64,000 nt of DNA from Chromatiaceae bacterium (lineage in GTDB: Bacteria > Pseudomonadota > Gammaproteobacteria > Chromatiales > Chromatiaceae), in contig REDK01000099.1 of assembly GCA_007693535.1 (NCBI GenBank), positions 1-64,000 on the forward strand. The letters run 5' to 3'. Within the stretch, counting starts at the first letter, position 1, and every line of letters begins with the position of its first letter. Below, piece by piece: positions 17,139 through 27,137 of this stretch. Under the pieces are notes generated by a model. The model saw only the letters and a program-made list of their open reading frames with translations, had not been told where the DNA came from and ran no database searches. Position numbers and translations under genes: made by a program.

Positions 17139-18323
17139 ATGAGTTCATCTGAATCCTCCGGCGAACCCGGCGACGACCTCGGCGCCGAACAGCCCTTGAT
17201 GTCGCATCTGATTGAGCTGCGCGACCGCCTGCTGCGCATGGTCGTCGCGGTACTGGTCGCTTTCCTGTTGCTTGCGCCCTTCGCCAATCGGATTTATCTA
17301 TTCCTCGCAGAGCCGATCCGCGCCAAACTGCCGGCCGGCTCGCAGATGATCGCCACTCAGGTCGCCTCGCCCTTCCTGACCCCGTTCAAGCTCGCCCTGG
17401 TGGTGGCGATCTTCGTGGCCATGCCTTACCTGCTCTATCAGTTCTGGGCATTCGTGGCCCCCGGACTGTACCGGCACGAGCGGCGGCTGGCCCTGCCACT
17501 GCTCAGTGCCAGCATCCTGCTGTTCTACCTCGGCATGGGGTTTGCGTATACCGCAGTGTTTCCGCTGGTCTTCGGCTTCTTCACTGCGGTGACCCCGGAG
17601 GGCATCGCGCAGATGCCGGACATCGCGTTCTATCTGGAATTTGTCCTTAAACTGCTGTTCGCCTTCGGCATCGCCTTTCAGATCCCGATCGCCACCATCC
17701 TATTGGTGGCAATCGGCGCCACCACTCCCGAGGCCTTGGTAACCAAGCGGCCCTATGTGATCGTCGCGGTCTTCGTGGCCGGCATGTTCCTGACGCCGCC
17801 GGACGTGATCAGCCAGACCCTGCTGGCCATCCCTATGTGGCTGCTCTTCGAACTCGGCATCATCTTCTCACGCTTCTTCCAGCGTCAACTGCAGGGGCTC
17901 GCTGCTGCCAGCGGTGCGGCCCCGACACCAGCCTCAGCGCCAGTCAGCCCGGCGCCGGGCGACATGATCGTGGGACGCGAGATCGATGGTGGCGATATCG
18001 ACGAGCCCGGCCGCTTCGTTCCCCTATCCGACGAGGAAATGGAGACCGAACTCGATGCCATCGAGGCCGCCGAGGCGGAGGCGGCGGTGGCAACCCGCGG
18101 CAGCGCCGACCCCACCGCCACCAGCCCGGAGCAGTCCTTGCCCGACGCGCCCCCAACTGCGCGCCCAGATCCCGGCGAGGAGCTGATTCGGCAAGCCAAT
18201 GCACTGCGCACGACTGGCAATGTCGCCGCCACCCGCCATCTGCTCTACCAGATATTGGAGATCGGCAATGTCGACCAGCGCCGGGTTGCTCGCAACATCC
18301 TCGCCGATCTGGATCGCGACTGA
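17139..18323 (+). CDS. tatC: Sec-independent protein translocase TatC with long C-terminal extension
   Basis: TatC recognises twin-arginine signals and is the core of the Tat receptor. The six-helix domain is clear (LIELRDRLLR, PFLTPFKLALVVAIFVAMPY, FWAFVAPGLYRHERR, ending near residue 255). Unusually, about 135 more residues follow: an Ala/Pro/acidic linker and a final 50-residue helical module (EELIRQANALRTTGNVAATR, then HLLYQILEIGNVDQRRVARN). The module resembles the C-terminal domain of FimV. Typical TatC proteins have about 250 residues. Start ATG at 17139 gives MSSSESSGE; the conserved LMSHLIELRDR follows. Confidence 0.94.
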   Translation: MSSSESSGEPGDDLGAEQPLMSHLIELRDRLLRMVVAVLVAFLLLAPFANRIYLFLAEPIRAKLPAGSQMIATQVASPFLTPFKLALVVAIFVAMPYLLYQFWAFVAPGLYRHERRLALPLLSASILLFYLGMGFAYTAVFPLVFGFFTAVTPEGIAQMPDIAFYLEFVLKLLFAFGIAFQIPIATILLVAIGATTPEALVTKRPYVIVAVFVAGMFLTPPDVISQTLLAIPMWLLFELGIIFSRFFQRQLQGLAAASGAAPTPASAPVSPAPGDMIVGREIDGGDIDEPGRFVPLSDEEMETELDAIEAAEAEAAVATRGSADPTATSPEQSLPDAPPTARPDPGEELIRQANALRTTGNVAATRHLLYQILEIGNVDQRRVARNILADLDRD

Positions 18324-18625
18324 GCCCACTCGTGCGCCACCCTGCCGCCCGCCCCGCAAGGCCTTGCTACCGACCTGGCCATCCCCTGCAAATCCGCGTT
18401 CCGGCGCGACTGGGGTCTGACCTCGTCGGCACCAGGGCCGGCACCGGTATCCACGATCTGTCCCGGCACAAACAGTTGCGGCGCCTGGCGCCCGCTATCC
18501 TCTGGTCCGTTCAATCCTCTATATTCCCGTTCTCCCGCCCCCGCGGGCAGGCAGCGACCGGCTGCCGCCCCCACGGCCTGCAGTAACCGGCCTCGGCATC
18601 CCCAACCCCGGAGGAGGCGGCAACC
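18324..18625. other. Intergenic region, nothing recognised
   Basis: About 300 bp between tatC and the LysR gene. No conserved protein, RNA gene or terminator with a T-run was recognised. GGAGGAGGC near 18615 is the ribosome-binding site of the LysR gene. Confidence 0.5.
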
Positions 18626-19603
18626 ATGCCCGCCGGCCAGCAGATTCATTACAAACAGAACCGGCTCAAGCAGCTGCGAGCCTTTTGTCATGCCGCCCGG
18701 ACGGGCAGCGTGAGCGCAGCAGCCGAGAAGATCTTTCTCAGCCAGCCCACGGTGTCGCTGCAGATCCAGGCCTTGGAGCGGGAACTGGATACCGTCCTGT
18801 TCGAACGCCGGGGACCGAAGATTCGTCTGACCCCGGAGGGGGAGCTACTCTACGAACTCGCACAGCCGCTGGTCGAGGGCATGGACAAGCTGCACGAGAC
18901 CTTCTCGGTGCAATGTGGCCGGGTGGATCACGGTACCCTCGACATCGCCGCCGGCGAATCCACCATCCTGTATATCCTGCCAGAGCCGGTCCGCCGCTTC
19001 GCCGAGCATCATCCTGGCATCGACGTGCGGCTGCACAATGTCACCGGGCGCGACGGTCTGGCCATGCTGCGGGCCGACGAGGTGGACCTGGCCGTCGGCT
19101 CCATGCTGGAGGTGCCGGATGATGTGACCTACCGTCCCTTCGTCACCTATCGGCCGACCCTGATCACCCCGGCCGACCATCCCCTCGCCAATCAACCCCA
19201 GGTCACCCTGGCGGAGATCGCCCGCTATGGGCTGATCCTGCCGCCCCGGCATTTGAGCACCTGGCGCATGGTCGATCTGGTCTTCCGCCAGGCCGGCCTT
19301 GCCTACAAGGTCACGCTGGAGGCCGGCGGTTGGGAGGTGATCAAGAAGTACGTTGAACTCGGGCTTGGCATCTCCATCGTCACCGATGTCTGTCTCACCG
19401 GCCGGGAACCGCTTGGACGCGTCCCACTGGAGCAATACTTCCCGCGCCGCAGCTACGGCATGGTCATGCGCCGCGGCAAGTTCCTCTCGGCCCAGACCAA
19501 GCGGTTCCAGGCGATCGTCGATGGACTCTTCCCGAACCAGGGCCACGAACGCACGCGCCCGCGGCGGATCGGCACCGAAACGCTGGAGGATGGCCTGCTC
19601 TGA
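18626..19603 (+). CDS. LysR-family transcriptional regulator, CysB-like
   Basis: 325 residues: N-terminal winged helix (LKQLRAFCHAARTGSVSAAA, then EKIFLSQPTVSLQIQALE) and a periplasmic-binding-protein-like effector domain (about 95-300). The effector domain resembles those of CysB/Cbl, which sense sulfur metabolites, in its length and in GWEVIKKYVELGLGISIV. The ligand cannot be read from the sequence. The gene stands alone, with GGAGGAGGC as ribosome-binding site, and converges on xerD. Confidence 0.85.
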   Translation: MPAGQQIHYKQNRLKQLRAFCHAARTGSVSAAAEKIFLSQPTVSLQIQALERELDTVLFERRGPKIRLTPEGELLYELAQPLVEGMDKLHETFSVQCGRVDHGTLDIAAGESTILYILPEPVRRFAEHHPGIDVRLHNVTGRDGLAMLRADEVDLAVGSMLEVPDDVTYRPFVTYRPTLITPADHPLANQPQVTLAEIARYGLILPPRHLSTWRMVDLVFRQAGLAYKVTLEAGGWEVIKKYVELGLGISIVTDVCLTGREPLGRVPLEQYFPRRSYGMVMRRGKFLSAQTKRFQAIVDGLFPNQGHERTRPRRIGTETLEDGLL

Positions 19604-19705
19604 CGGACGCGGCACGGGGCCAGGCCGGCTCCATCCAGCTGCCTGCCCACCAACCGCGGCTGCGATTTGCCTGAAAACCTGGCATTCAGCCTGGCAGCGG
19701 CAACC

Positions 19706-20677
19706 TCAGGCGCGCGGATGATGCCGAGCGTGCAGTTGCTGCAGGCGTTCCTTGGCCACGTGGGTGTAGATCTGGGTGGTGGAGAGGTCGCTATGACCAA
19801 GCAGCAGTTGTACCACGCGCAGGTCGGCGCCGTGATTGAGCAGGTGGGTCGCGAAGGCGTGGCGCAGGGTATGCGGCGATAGCGGCTTGCGGATGCCAGC
19901 GAGCAGGGCGTACCGCTTGACCAGTTGCCAGAAGGCCTGCCGAGTCATGCAGTCGGAGCGCCCGGTCGGGAACAGGTGCGGCGAGACCCGCCCGCCCAGC
20001 AGGGCCGCGCGCGGGCCGCGCACGAAGGCGGCCAGCCAGTCGGTAGCCTCCTCGCCCAGCGGCACCAGACGCTCCTTGTCGCCCTTGCCGATGATGCGCA
20101 CCAGGCCCTGGGTCAGGCTCACCGCCGGCGGGGTCAGCGTGACCAGTTCCGTGACCCGCAGGCCGCTGGCATAGAGCACCTCCAGCATGGTGCGATCGCG
20201 ATGGCCGCGCGGATCGGCCACGTCCGGGGCGGCCAGCAGGGCCTCGACCTCGGCCTCGGTCAGGGTCTGCGGCAGGGGGCGACCCAGGCGCGGGGCGGCC
20301 ACGCGCTCGCTCGGATCCTCGGCGATCATGCCCTGGCGCAGCAGATGGCCATAGAACTGGCGCAGGCAGGACAGCAGCCGCGCCGAGGAGCGCGCCTTAC
20401 GACCGCGCTGGGCCAGCAGGGCCAGATAGTCGAGCAGGTCGGCACGCGCGGCCGCGTGCAGGTCGCGCTGCCGCTCGCCGGCAAGCCACGCACCGAAGGC
20501 GCGCAGGTCGGACTGATAGGCGACTAGGGTGTTGGCGCTCAGCCCCCGCTCCAACCACAGGGCGTCGGCGAAGGCCTCGATCAGCGCCAGCGCCGCAGGT
20601 GCCGGTTCGGGTGACTCCGGTCCAGTCTTCGAGCCGACCCTGCGGTCAGTCTGCGGGCTGGTCTTTGGAGCAGTCAT
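19706..20677 (-). CDS. xerD: Tyrosine recombinase XerD
   Basis: XerD resolves chromosome dimers at dif together with XerC. The 323-residue protein has an N-terminal core-binding SAM-like domain (LSANTLVAYQSDLRAFGAWL) and the catalytic residues R (ASGLRVTEL), K (GKGDKERLVPLG), H-x-x-R (HTLRHAFATH), H (LLGHSDLSTT) and nucleophile Y (QIYTHV). The ATG at 20677 overlaps the stop of the methyltransferase gene, so the two are translated together. XerC is a less likely alternative. Confidence 0.9.
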   Translation of the reverse strand: MTAPKTSPQTDRRVGSKTGPESPEPAPAALALIEAFADALWLERGLSANTLVAYQSDLRAFGAWLAGERQRDLHAAARADLLDYLALLAQRGRKARSSARLLSCLRQFYGHLLRQGMIAEDPSERVAAPRLGRPLPQTLTEAEVEALLAAPDVADPRGHRDRTMLEVLYASGLRVTELVTLTPPAVSLTQGLVRIIGKGDKERLVPLGEEATDWLAAFVRGPRAALLGGRVSPHLFPTGRSDCMTRQAFWQLVKRYALLAGIRKPLSPHTLRHAFATHLLNHGADLRVVQLLLGHSDLSTTQIYTHVAKERLQQLHARHHPRA

Positions 20678-21249
20678 GGGGGCGGTGCGCCGGTCAGCCA
20701 GGGCGCGGGCGTCACCGCGTGACCGGCAACGTCCTCGTGCGCCAGCAGCCAGCGCTTGATCGCCAGCAGGCGGCCGCCACGGTCGCCGGCGAAGCCACCC
20801 AGCCCGCGGGCAGCGACCACGCGATGACAAGGCACCAGCAGGGGCACCGGATTGGCCCGGCAGGCATTGCCCACCGCTCGCGGCGAGGAACCCAGGCGTT
20901 GCGCCAGGGCACCATAGGTCAGGGTGCAGCCCGGCGGGATGGTAGCGATCGCCGCCCAGACGCGTTGCTGGAAGGCAGTGCCGCTCACCGATGGAGTCAG
21001 TGCGATGCGATGGCCGGGATCGCGCAGATAAGCCAGGAACTCGGTGTCCAGCCAGAGCGGCAGTGGCGACCCGCTCCAGGTCGCCGGTGGTGCCAGGCAC
21101 ACCTGCAGGACCTGGCGGTCCTGGTAGGCGACGCCGATGCTGCCGAAAGGCAGCGCCAGCCGCCCGGTCCGCGGTCGCGCTGGTGCGCGGTCGGGGCGGT
21201 CGGCCCTGGTGACGGTCGGCCGTGCTGGCGGGTGCAATGCCGGGTGCAT
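20674..21249 (-). CDS. ogt: Methylated-DNA--protein-cysteine S-methyltransferase
   Basis: Repairs O6-alkylguanine by irreversible transfer to its own cysteine. The 191-residue protein has the active-site motif PCHRVV (in LLVPCHRVVAARG), the helix-turn-helix segment GSSPRAVGNACRANP with the arginine finger, and TYGALAQRLG. The first 30 residues are Pro/Arg-rich and uncertain. It lies 53 bp downstream of rhlB and overlaps xerD by four bases. Confidence 0.92.
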   Translation of the reverse strand: MHPALHPPARPTVTRADRPDRAPARPRTGRLALPFGSIGVAYQDRQVLQVCLAPPATWSGSPLPLWLDTEFLAYLRDPGHRIALTPSVSGTAFQQRVWAAIATIPPGCTLTYGALAQRLGSSPRAVGNACRANPVPLLVPCHRVVAARGLGGFAGDRGGRLLAIKRWLLAHEDVAGHAVTPAPWLTGAPPP

Positions 21250-21302
21250 GGGCTGCTCGGGCGCGGGCGGATCGGTGACAGGCGGCTGCGGCGGCGCCCG
21301 TC

Positions 21303-22796
21303 TCAGGCCTGGGAACCGGTGGCGGCAGGTGGGCGTTTGGCGCGGCGGCGGCGCCGTTTCTTCGGCGCCGGCTCGCCGCCCGCTCCGGCCGCCGCTACCG
21401 CTGGTACGCCCTCTTCGGGCGCGGCGGCCGGGGCCGGCGGTGCCGTTGCCGGCGCCTCGCCACGGTCGTCGTGGTAGCCTGCGCCGCGCTTGCGCTCGCC
21501 GGGCCGCTCGCCGGGTCCGCGCCGGCCGTGACGTCCCTCGCGCCGTCCCTCGTGGCGGTCGCGCTCCTCGCGGGGTTTGCGCGGCATACGCACTCGGCTG
21601 GCCGGGTCCACCCGCACCAGTAGGTCCGGATCGATCGGGCTCGCCGGCAGCTTGATGCCGATGAAGGTCTCGATGTCGGGTAGACAGAAGGCATGGGTCT
21701 CGCAGACGAAGCTGATCGCATCGCCGGCGGCACCGGCGCGGGCGGTGCGACCGATGCGATGGACATAGTCCTCGGCATCCTCCGGAAGGTCATAGTTGAT
21801 GACATGGGTCACGCCTGGGATGTGCAGGCCGCGGGCAGCCACGTCGGTGGCCACCATGATCGGCAGTTCCCCCTGCTGGAACTGCGTCAGCAGCTTGAGG
21901 CGCTTCTTCTGCGGCACATCACCGGAGAGCATGGCGGCTTGATGGCCATTGCCCACCAGATAACCCCAGATGCGCTCGCCCTCTCGCTTGGTGTTGACAA
22001 AAACCATGATCCGGGCCTCCTCCAGGCGCCGAATCAGCCCGATCAACAGCGGCACCTTCTCGTCGTTGCCAACCATGTAGCAGCTCTGGCGCACCCGCTC
22101 GGCAGTGACCTGCTCGGGGGCGATCTCGATCATCCGCGGCTGGTTCATGTGCTCGTAGGCGAGTTCCGTCACCCGGTAGGACAGGGTCGCCGAGAACAGC
22201 ATCCCCAGGCGTCGCTCGGGCGGGGGCAGGCGGCGCAGCACATAGCGGATGTCCTTGATGAAACCGAGGTCGAACATGCGGTCGGCCTCGTCGAGGACGA
22301 CCACCTCGACCTGGTCGAGGGCGAACACCCGTTGCTTGAAATAGTCGATCAGGCGGCCTGGGGTGCCGATGAGGATGTCCACGCCCGCGGCTAGGGCGTC
22401 ACGCTGGGACTGATAGCCGGTACCCCCATAGACCAGGCCGAGGCGGAAACCAGTGTGGCCCGCGAGCACCATGGCGTCTTTGTGGATCTGTACTGCCAAT
22501 TCTCGCGTCGGGGCCAGGATCAGTACCCGCGGCTGGCGAGGTTCGGGCTGCTCGGCCTGGGTTTGCTTTCCCGGTTGGGTCAGTAGGCGATGCAGAGCGG
22601 CGACCAGAAAAGCCGCGGTCTTCCCGGTGCCGGTCTGGGCCTGCCCGGCCACGTCATACCCGGCCAGGGCCGGGGGCAGCGCCTCGGCCTGGATCGGCGT
22701 GCAGTAAATGAAGCCAGCATCGGCAAGACCGGCAAGGATGCGCGGGTCCAGGTCGAAGCCGTCGAAGCGGATATCGGTCAAGTGGGTCTGGGGCAT
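21303..22796 (-). CDS. rhlB: DEAD-box ATP-dependent RNA helicase RhlB
   Basis: A 497-residue helicase with the Q motif ([11 protein letters not shown]), [32 protein letters not shown], and the C-terminal domain motifs [18 protein letters not shown] and [10 protein letters not shown]. RhlB unwinds RNA for degradosome turnover. The last 90 residues are a basic Arg/Gly-rich and Ala/Pro tail ending in a [10 protein letters not shown] cluster, expected to bind RNA. The start [16 protein letters not shown] at 22796 fits the family; it is divergent from trxA, as in E. coli. Confidence 0.93.
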   Translation of the reverse strand: MPQTHLTDIRFDGFDLDPRILAGLADAGFIYCTPIQAEALPPALAGYDVAGQAQTGTGKTAAFLVAALHRLLTQPGKQTQAEQPEPRQPRVLILAPTRELAVQIHKDAMVLAGHTGFRLGLVYGGTGYQSQRDALAAGVDILIGTPGRLIDYFKQRVFALDQVEVVVLDEADRMFDLGFIKDIRYVLRRLPPPERRLGMLFSATLSYRVTELAYEHMNQPRMIEIAPEQVTAERVRQSCYMVGNDEKVPLLIGLIRRLEEARIMVFVNTKREGERIWGYLVGNGHQAAMLSGDVPQKKRLKLLTQFQQGELPIMVATDVAARGLHIPGVTHVINYDLPEDAEDYVHRIGRTARAGAAGDAISFVCETHAFCLPDIETFIGIKLPASPIDPDLLVRVDPASRVRMPRKPREERDRHEGRREGRHGRRGPGERPGERKRGAGYHDDRGEAPATAPPAPAAAPEEGVPAVAAAGAGGEPAPKKRRRRRAKRPPAATGSQA

Positions 22797-23203
22797 AGAT
22801 GAGGACGGTGGCTTCCTGAATCGGTGTCGTGCGCGGGGGCGCGTTTGCGACCGAGGTGCCAGTCGCGGGGTCGGTCGTGCCGGCAGCGGAGCCGGAGCGG
22901 GCCTGGCGCAGGTCCGGCTTCGGCTACCGGGCTGTGAGCCCGGTGCCGGCTGCATCGCCGCCGGACCCTCCCGAGCCAGTGGCGGCGGCCAACGGCGCGC
23001 CGGCCGCCTGCCGGGCGGACCGCGGGATGGTGTACATGCCCACGCACGGGGCTTGCAAATCTTGATATTCTTGGCTCAAATAGCACTTTACCTCTGGGGC
23101 ACGCGCAATGCCAACCTGCCCCGCCTCCCTCGCCTCACCGCGGTCGTTCCAATTCGGCGAACGCCGCCACGCCAAAGATTCACGTTTGCGGAGAGTTAAC
23201 GAA
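22797..23203. other. Divergent promoter region between rhlB and trxA
   Basis: 407 bp with no gene recognised. An AT-rich island around 23050-23095 stands out from the GC-rich background and contains the best promoter candidate for trxA, listed separately. Confidence 0.5.
23053..23081 (+). promoter_or_regulatory. Candidate sigma-70 promoter of trxA
   Basis: TTGCAA and TCAAAT are separated by exactly 17 bp, each matching four of six consensus bases, inside a local AT-rich patch about 120 bp before the trxA start. No experimental support; other hexamers nearby (TTGATA at 23063) could be used instead. Confidence 0.4.
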
Positions 23204-23530
23204 GTGAGCGACCGCATCGTCCATGTGACCGATGACACCTTCGACCAGGACGTACTCCAATCCCCCGAGCCTGTGCTGGTCGATTATTGGGCGAACTGGT
23301 GCGCGCCCTGCAAGATGCTGGCACCGGTGCTGGAAGAGATTGCAGAAGAATATGCCGGGCGAGTCCGGATCGCCAAGCTGGACATCGACGAGAACCGCGC
23401 CGTCACGGAGCGCTTCAATGTGCGGGGCATTCCCACGCTCATCCTATTCAAGAATGGCGAGGCCGAGGCGATCAAGGTCGGCGCGGTCTCCAAATCGCAA
23501 CTGACCGTCTTTCTCGACAGCAACTTGTAA
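23204..23530 (+). CDS. trxA: Thioredoxin 1
   Basis: The 108-residue cytosolic disulfide reductase starts at GTG 23204 (VSDRIVHVTDDTFDQDV), the usual TrxA start, with GGAG 13 bp upstream. Active site WCAPC replaces the common WCGPC; the cis-proline region is GIPTLILFKNGE. Alanine at this position occurs in some thioredoxins and should alter the redox potential only moderately. It sits in the conserved rhlB/trxA/rho neighbourhood. Confidence 0.93.
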   Translation: MSDRIVHVTDDTFDQDVLQSPEPVLVDYWANWCAPCKMLAPVLEEIAEEYAGRVRIAKLDIDENRAVTERFNVRGIPTLILFKNGEAEAIKVGAVSKSQLTVFLDSNL

Positions 23531-24317
23531 TCGGCTGTCGCCGCAATGGGCGTCCGGTCTCTTGGCGACGCTATCTTGATTCCGGTCAGGATGACCACTG
23601 GCGCCTGATCCCACGTTCGATGGCGGGTTGCGAAAAAGTCGGGGCAAAACCCGTTTCGGTCCGTCTGGATCAGCATCCGCGCGACTGGGCCTGCAGGCCG
23701 ATCGGGCCTAGTATCGGGTCGCTCCTGCAAAGTGGTCGGAGCCTTCGATTACCAGCAACCTCAGCCCTAGGGACCCGGTTCCCCGGTGGTCTGCTAGGCT
23801 GGAAACCTGATCTGGTCTGCCAATCGCCGGTCTGCTGATACCCGATCATCCAACTCGATGCTCCGGACATTGGTCCCACTATTACCAAACGCCCTGATTC
23901 GCGCCTCGGTGTCCGTCCAGATCGGTAGCCTCCTTTGCGTGACCGGAACCTCCTGCGAGCGGGATAGCGGACCGGTTGCTGATCAGATCTGAACTCGCAG
24001 GACTCTCCTGCACGCCGCAGGCTGACAGCGCGATTCGAAATAGTTTGTCAGGCGGTTCCGGACACCGCCTGGCTCCCGGCCGGACGACAGACAGTCCGGC
24101 CAGATAACCAGGGAAATGTGATTGTCGCAGCGCACCGCCGCGACGGCCTTGGTCGGCCCCGACGACGGCGATCCGGCCCTCAAACCGGGTCGACTGCCAG
24201 GCGTCCCGCCGCTTCCCCGCCCCTCGGGCAGAATCCTAATCAGTCCCCTCCAACCGCCCCGCCGGCCAGCGCTGTCTGGTTTCCCCGGCGCCGCGGCCGC
24301 CAGCGATCGACACGACG
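23531..24317. other. Long intergenic/leader region between trxA and rho
   Basis: A 787-bp stretch without a recognisable gene in any frame. It probably contains the rho promoter and a long leader; rho is autoregulated through its leader in other bacteria. No repeats or strong hairpin with T-run were identified. Confidence 0.5.
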
Positions 24318-25574
24318 ATGAACCTTACCGAACTCAAGAAGATGCCCGTACCGGCGCTGGTGGATCTGGCGCAATCGATGGAATTGGAAGGGGTTGGACG
24401 CTCACGCAAACAGGATCTGATCTTCGCCATTCTCAAGGCCCAGGCCAAACGGGGCGAGGATATCTCTGGCGATGGGGTGCTGGAGATCCTGTCCGATGGC
24501 TTTGGCTTTCTGCGTTCGGCGGATGCTTCCTATCTCGCCGGTCCAGATGACATCTACGTCTCCCCCAGCCAGATCCGGCGCTTCGCATTGCGCACCGGCG
24601 ATACCATCTCCGGCAAGATCCGGCCCCCCAAGGACGGCGAGCGCTATTTTGCGCTGCTCAAGGTCGGCGATATCAATTTCGACCGGCCCGAGAATGCCAA
24701 GACCAAGATCCTGTTCGAGAACTTCACGCCGCTGTTCGCTCAGAAGCGGCTCACGCTGGAGGTGGGCAACGGCAGCACCGAGGATCTGACTGCCCGCACC
24801 ATTGATCTCGTTGCCCCCATCGGCAAGGGCCAGCGCGGCCTGCTGGTCTCCCCGCCCAAGGCCGGCAAGACCATGATGTTGCAGAACATCGCGCAGTCGA
24901 TCGCGCATAATCATCCGGATGTTTTTCTGATCGTGCTGTTGATCGACGAGCGCCCGGAAGAGGTCACCGAAATGGCCCGCTCGGTGCGCGGCGAGGTCAT
25001 CTCCTCAACCTTCGACGAGCCCGCCACCCGCCATGTCCAGGTGGCGGAGATGGTGATCGAGCGGGCCAAACGCCTGGTGGAACACAAGCGCGATGTCGTC
25101 GTGCTGCTCGACAGCATCACCCGCCTGGCCCGGGCCTACAATACCGTCGTGCCCTCCTCCGGGAAGGTCCTCACCGGCGGTGTCGATGCCAATGCATTGC
25201 AGCGGCCCAAACGCTTCTTCGGCGCCGCCCGCAACGTCGAGGAAGGCGGGTCGCTGACGATCATCGCCACTGCCCTGGTCGAAACCGGATCGCGCATGGA
25301 CGATGTGATCTACGAGGAGTTCAAAGGCACCGGCAACATGGAAATCCATATCGACCGCCGGATCGCCGAGCGGCGCATCTTCCCGGCCATCAATATCAAT
25401 CGCTCCGGCACCCGCCGAGAGGAGTTGTTGATGCCGGCGGCAGAGCTGCAGAAGATGTGGATCCTGCGCAAGATTCTGCATCCAATGGATGAACTGGCAG
25501 CAATGGAATTCCTGGTCGACAAGCTCAAGACCACCAAGACCAACAGCGAATTCTTCGATTCGATGCGCGGCTGA
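24318..25574 (+). CDS. rho: Transcription termination factor Rho
   Basis: 418 residues, the standard length. N-terminal SAP-like domain ([20 protein letters not shown]), cold-shock RNA-binding domain ([33 protein letters not shown]), Walker A PPKAGKTM, Walker [17 protein letters not shown] and the Q/R-loop segments of a hexameric RNA translocase. It ends transcription at rut sites. It is preceded by trxA and a 787-bp gap and followed by a repeat-containing interval. Confidence 0.98.
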   Translation: MNLTELKKMPVPALVDLAQSMELEGVGRSRKQDLIFAILKAQAKRGEDISGDGVLEILSDGFGFLRSADASYLAGPDDIYVSPSQIRRFALRTGDTISGKIRPPKDGERYFALLKVGDINFDRPENAKTKILFENFTPLFAQKRLTLEVGNGSTEDLTARTIDLVAPIGKGQRGLLVSPPKAGKTMMLQNIAQSIAHNHPDVFLIVLLIDERPEEVTEMARSVRGEVISSTFDEPATRHVQVAEMVIERAKRLVEHKRDVVVLLDSITRLARAYNTVVPSSGKVLTGGVDANALQRPKRFFGAARNVEEGGSLTIIATALVETGSRMDDVIYEEFKGTGNMEIHIDRRIAERRIFPAININRSGTRREELLMPAAELQKMWILRKILHPMDELAAMEFLVDKLKTTKTNSEFFDSMRG

Positions 25575-25683
25575 GATGTTGGCCACTACCGGCCTGCGCA
25601 CCAAGCGCGGGCGCGCCCTTCCCCGACTGGCCAATACCCATGCCGCGCCCCGCGCCGGTCCTGACCAGGCCGGTCGCATGAGG

Positions 25684-25815
25684 GCCTCGATCGTCACTCC
25701 GACTACAGCGGCCGGCGACTGCGCAGGCAGGCCGTCTTGGCCTGACCTCAAAAGGGCTGGAAGCCCTGACGACGCACGGTGCCGGAACCGCTGGCTGCGA
25801 TAATGATCAAGGCCC
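25684..25815 (+). repeat. Dispersed palindromic repeat, copy 1
   Basis: Shares with 63751-63858 the blocks GCCTCGATCGTCACT, GGCTGGAAGCCCTGACGACG continued by CACGG, and GCGATAA-x-GATCAAGGCCC, with a variable segment between. In this copy the hairpin is short (GGGCT-gga-AGCCC). The repeat runs up to and just into the first codons of the following gene. Function unknown; it could be a REP-like or small mobile repeat. Confidence 0.65.
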
Positions 25816-27137
25816 GCATGAGCATCCCCACACCCCGCTGGGGTCTGCTGGTCACCTCGGCGCTGCTGCTATTGCTCAGCGCGGGGCTGACGCTGCGCCT
25901 GGTCGCAGACCTGCAGGCACTGCAGCAGGCGCAGATCGAATTGGCACAGGTGCGGGACGTCCGCTACGGGCTATTCAATGCCGAGGTGTGGGTCGAGCAG
26001 ATCGCCGAAATCCTGGCCACCCGGATCGACGACTTTGAACTCGACGCGAATAATCGCCCACAGCTCAAACGCAGCCTGGAGCGCCTGCTCGACCGGCTGT
26101 TGGTCGAGGTAGATCAGTACCTCCGCTGGCGCAATGCCGGCAGCGATCACTGGCTCGGCCGGCTGGAGGGAGGGCTGCGCCAGGGGGTGCAGGACTGGCT
26201 ACTCGACTTCAAGGAGTTGCGGGCGCGAGTGCCAGTCTATGCCGATGCGATCTTGGATGAATTGGATCATCCCGAGATCCGCGCCGAGATCGCCATTGCC
26301 CTGGGCAACTGGCTGCGCGAGGCCAGTGCCGCCACCTTCGCCCCGACCGACCGCGGCGCCATCGCGGTGATCGCCCGCCGCCATGGCTGCGCCGATGCTG
26401 AGACCTGCAGTGCGCACCTGCAAGACCTGGTGGCCGGGTTGCGCCAGCAATCACTGAGCGACGGGCTGACGGTGCTGGGCCTGAGCGCCGGTCTGTTCGC
26501 GCTGAATCTGCTTGCCGCGGCGCGCCGCCGCCCTCCCACCGATGCCCTGCCCCCGGCGCGCATGGTCCTGCTCACCATCGCCACCCTGATGCTGCTCGCC
26601 GCCGGGGTTACCACACCGATGATCGAGGTCGAGGCACGCATCGCGGAGCTGCGTTTCGAACTGCTCGGTGAGCCGGTGGTGTTCACCGATCAGGTGCTCT
26701 ACTTCCAGAGTAAGAGTATCCTGGACGTGGTACAGGTCCTGCTGGAGACCGGGGCCGTCGATATGATCGTGGTGGCGGTGCTGATCGCCCTGTTCAGCCT
26801 GACGTTCCCAGCCGCCAAGGTCGCTGCCGGCTTTGTCTACTACTACGATCTGCGCGGAGGACGCGGACATCCCCTGGTCTATTTCTTTGCCCTGCGGTCG
26901 GGCAAATGGTCGATGGCCGATGTGCTGGTGGTCGCTATCCTGATGTCCTATATCGGGTTCAGCGGCCTGGTGCGCAGCCAGCTCGCCGCGCTGATCCCGG
27001 TCGGAACCCCAGTGAATGTGATCACCACCGACGGCACCGCCCTGCAATTCGGTTTCTTTCTGTTCCTGGCCTTCGTGCTTGCCAGCCTGTTGCTATCGAC
27101 CCTGCTGGAATGGCAGGTCCAGCGCCGCGGCTCCTGA
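25803..27137 (+). CDS. PqiA-family membrane protein
   Basis: 444 residues. The N-terminal membrane helix (LLVTSALLLLLSAGLTLRLV) is followed by a soluble, presumably periplasmic helical region (about 35-220). At least four more helices follow, in a paraquat-inducible-protein-A-type domain (FPAAKVAAGFVYYYDLRGG, FALRSGKWSMADVLVVAIL, MSYIGFSGLV). PqiA proteins work with MCE proteins in envelope lipid transport; no MCE gene is adjacent. The start is uncertain: ATG at 25803 lies in the end of a repeat and ATG at 25818 is an alternative. No clear ribosome-binding site. Confidence 0.78.
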   Translation: MIKARMSIPTPRWGLLVTSALLLLLSAGLTLRLVADLQALQQAQIELAQVRDVRYGLFNAEVWVEQIAEILATRIDDFELDANNRPQLKRSLERLLDRLLVEVDQYLRWRNAGSDHWLGRLEGGLRQGVQDWLLDFKELRARVPVYADAILDELDHPEIRAEIAIALGNWLREASAATFAPTDRGAIAVIARRHGCADAETCSAHLQDLVAGLRQQSLSDGLTVLGLSAGLFALNLLAAARRRPPTDALPPARMVLLTIATLMLLAAGVTTPMIEVEARIAELRFELLGEPVVFTDQVLYFQSKSILDVVQVLLETGAVDMIVVAVLIALFSLTFPAAKVAAGFVYYYDLRGGRGHPLVYFFALRSGKWSMADVLVVAILMSYIGFSGLVRSQLAALIPVGTPVNVITTDGTALQFGFFLFLAFVLASLLLSTLLEWQVQRRGS

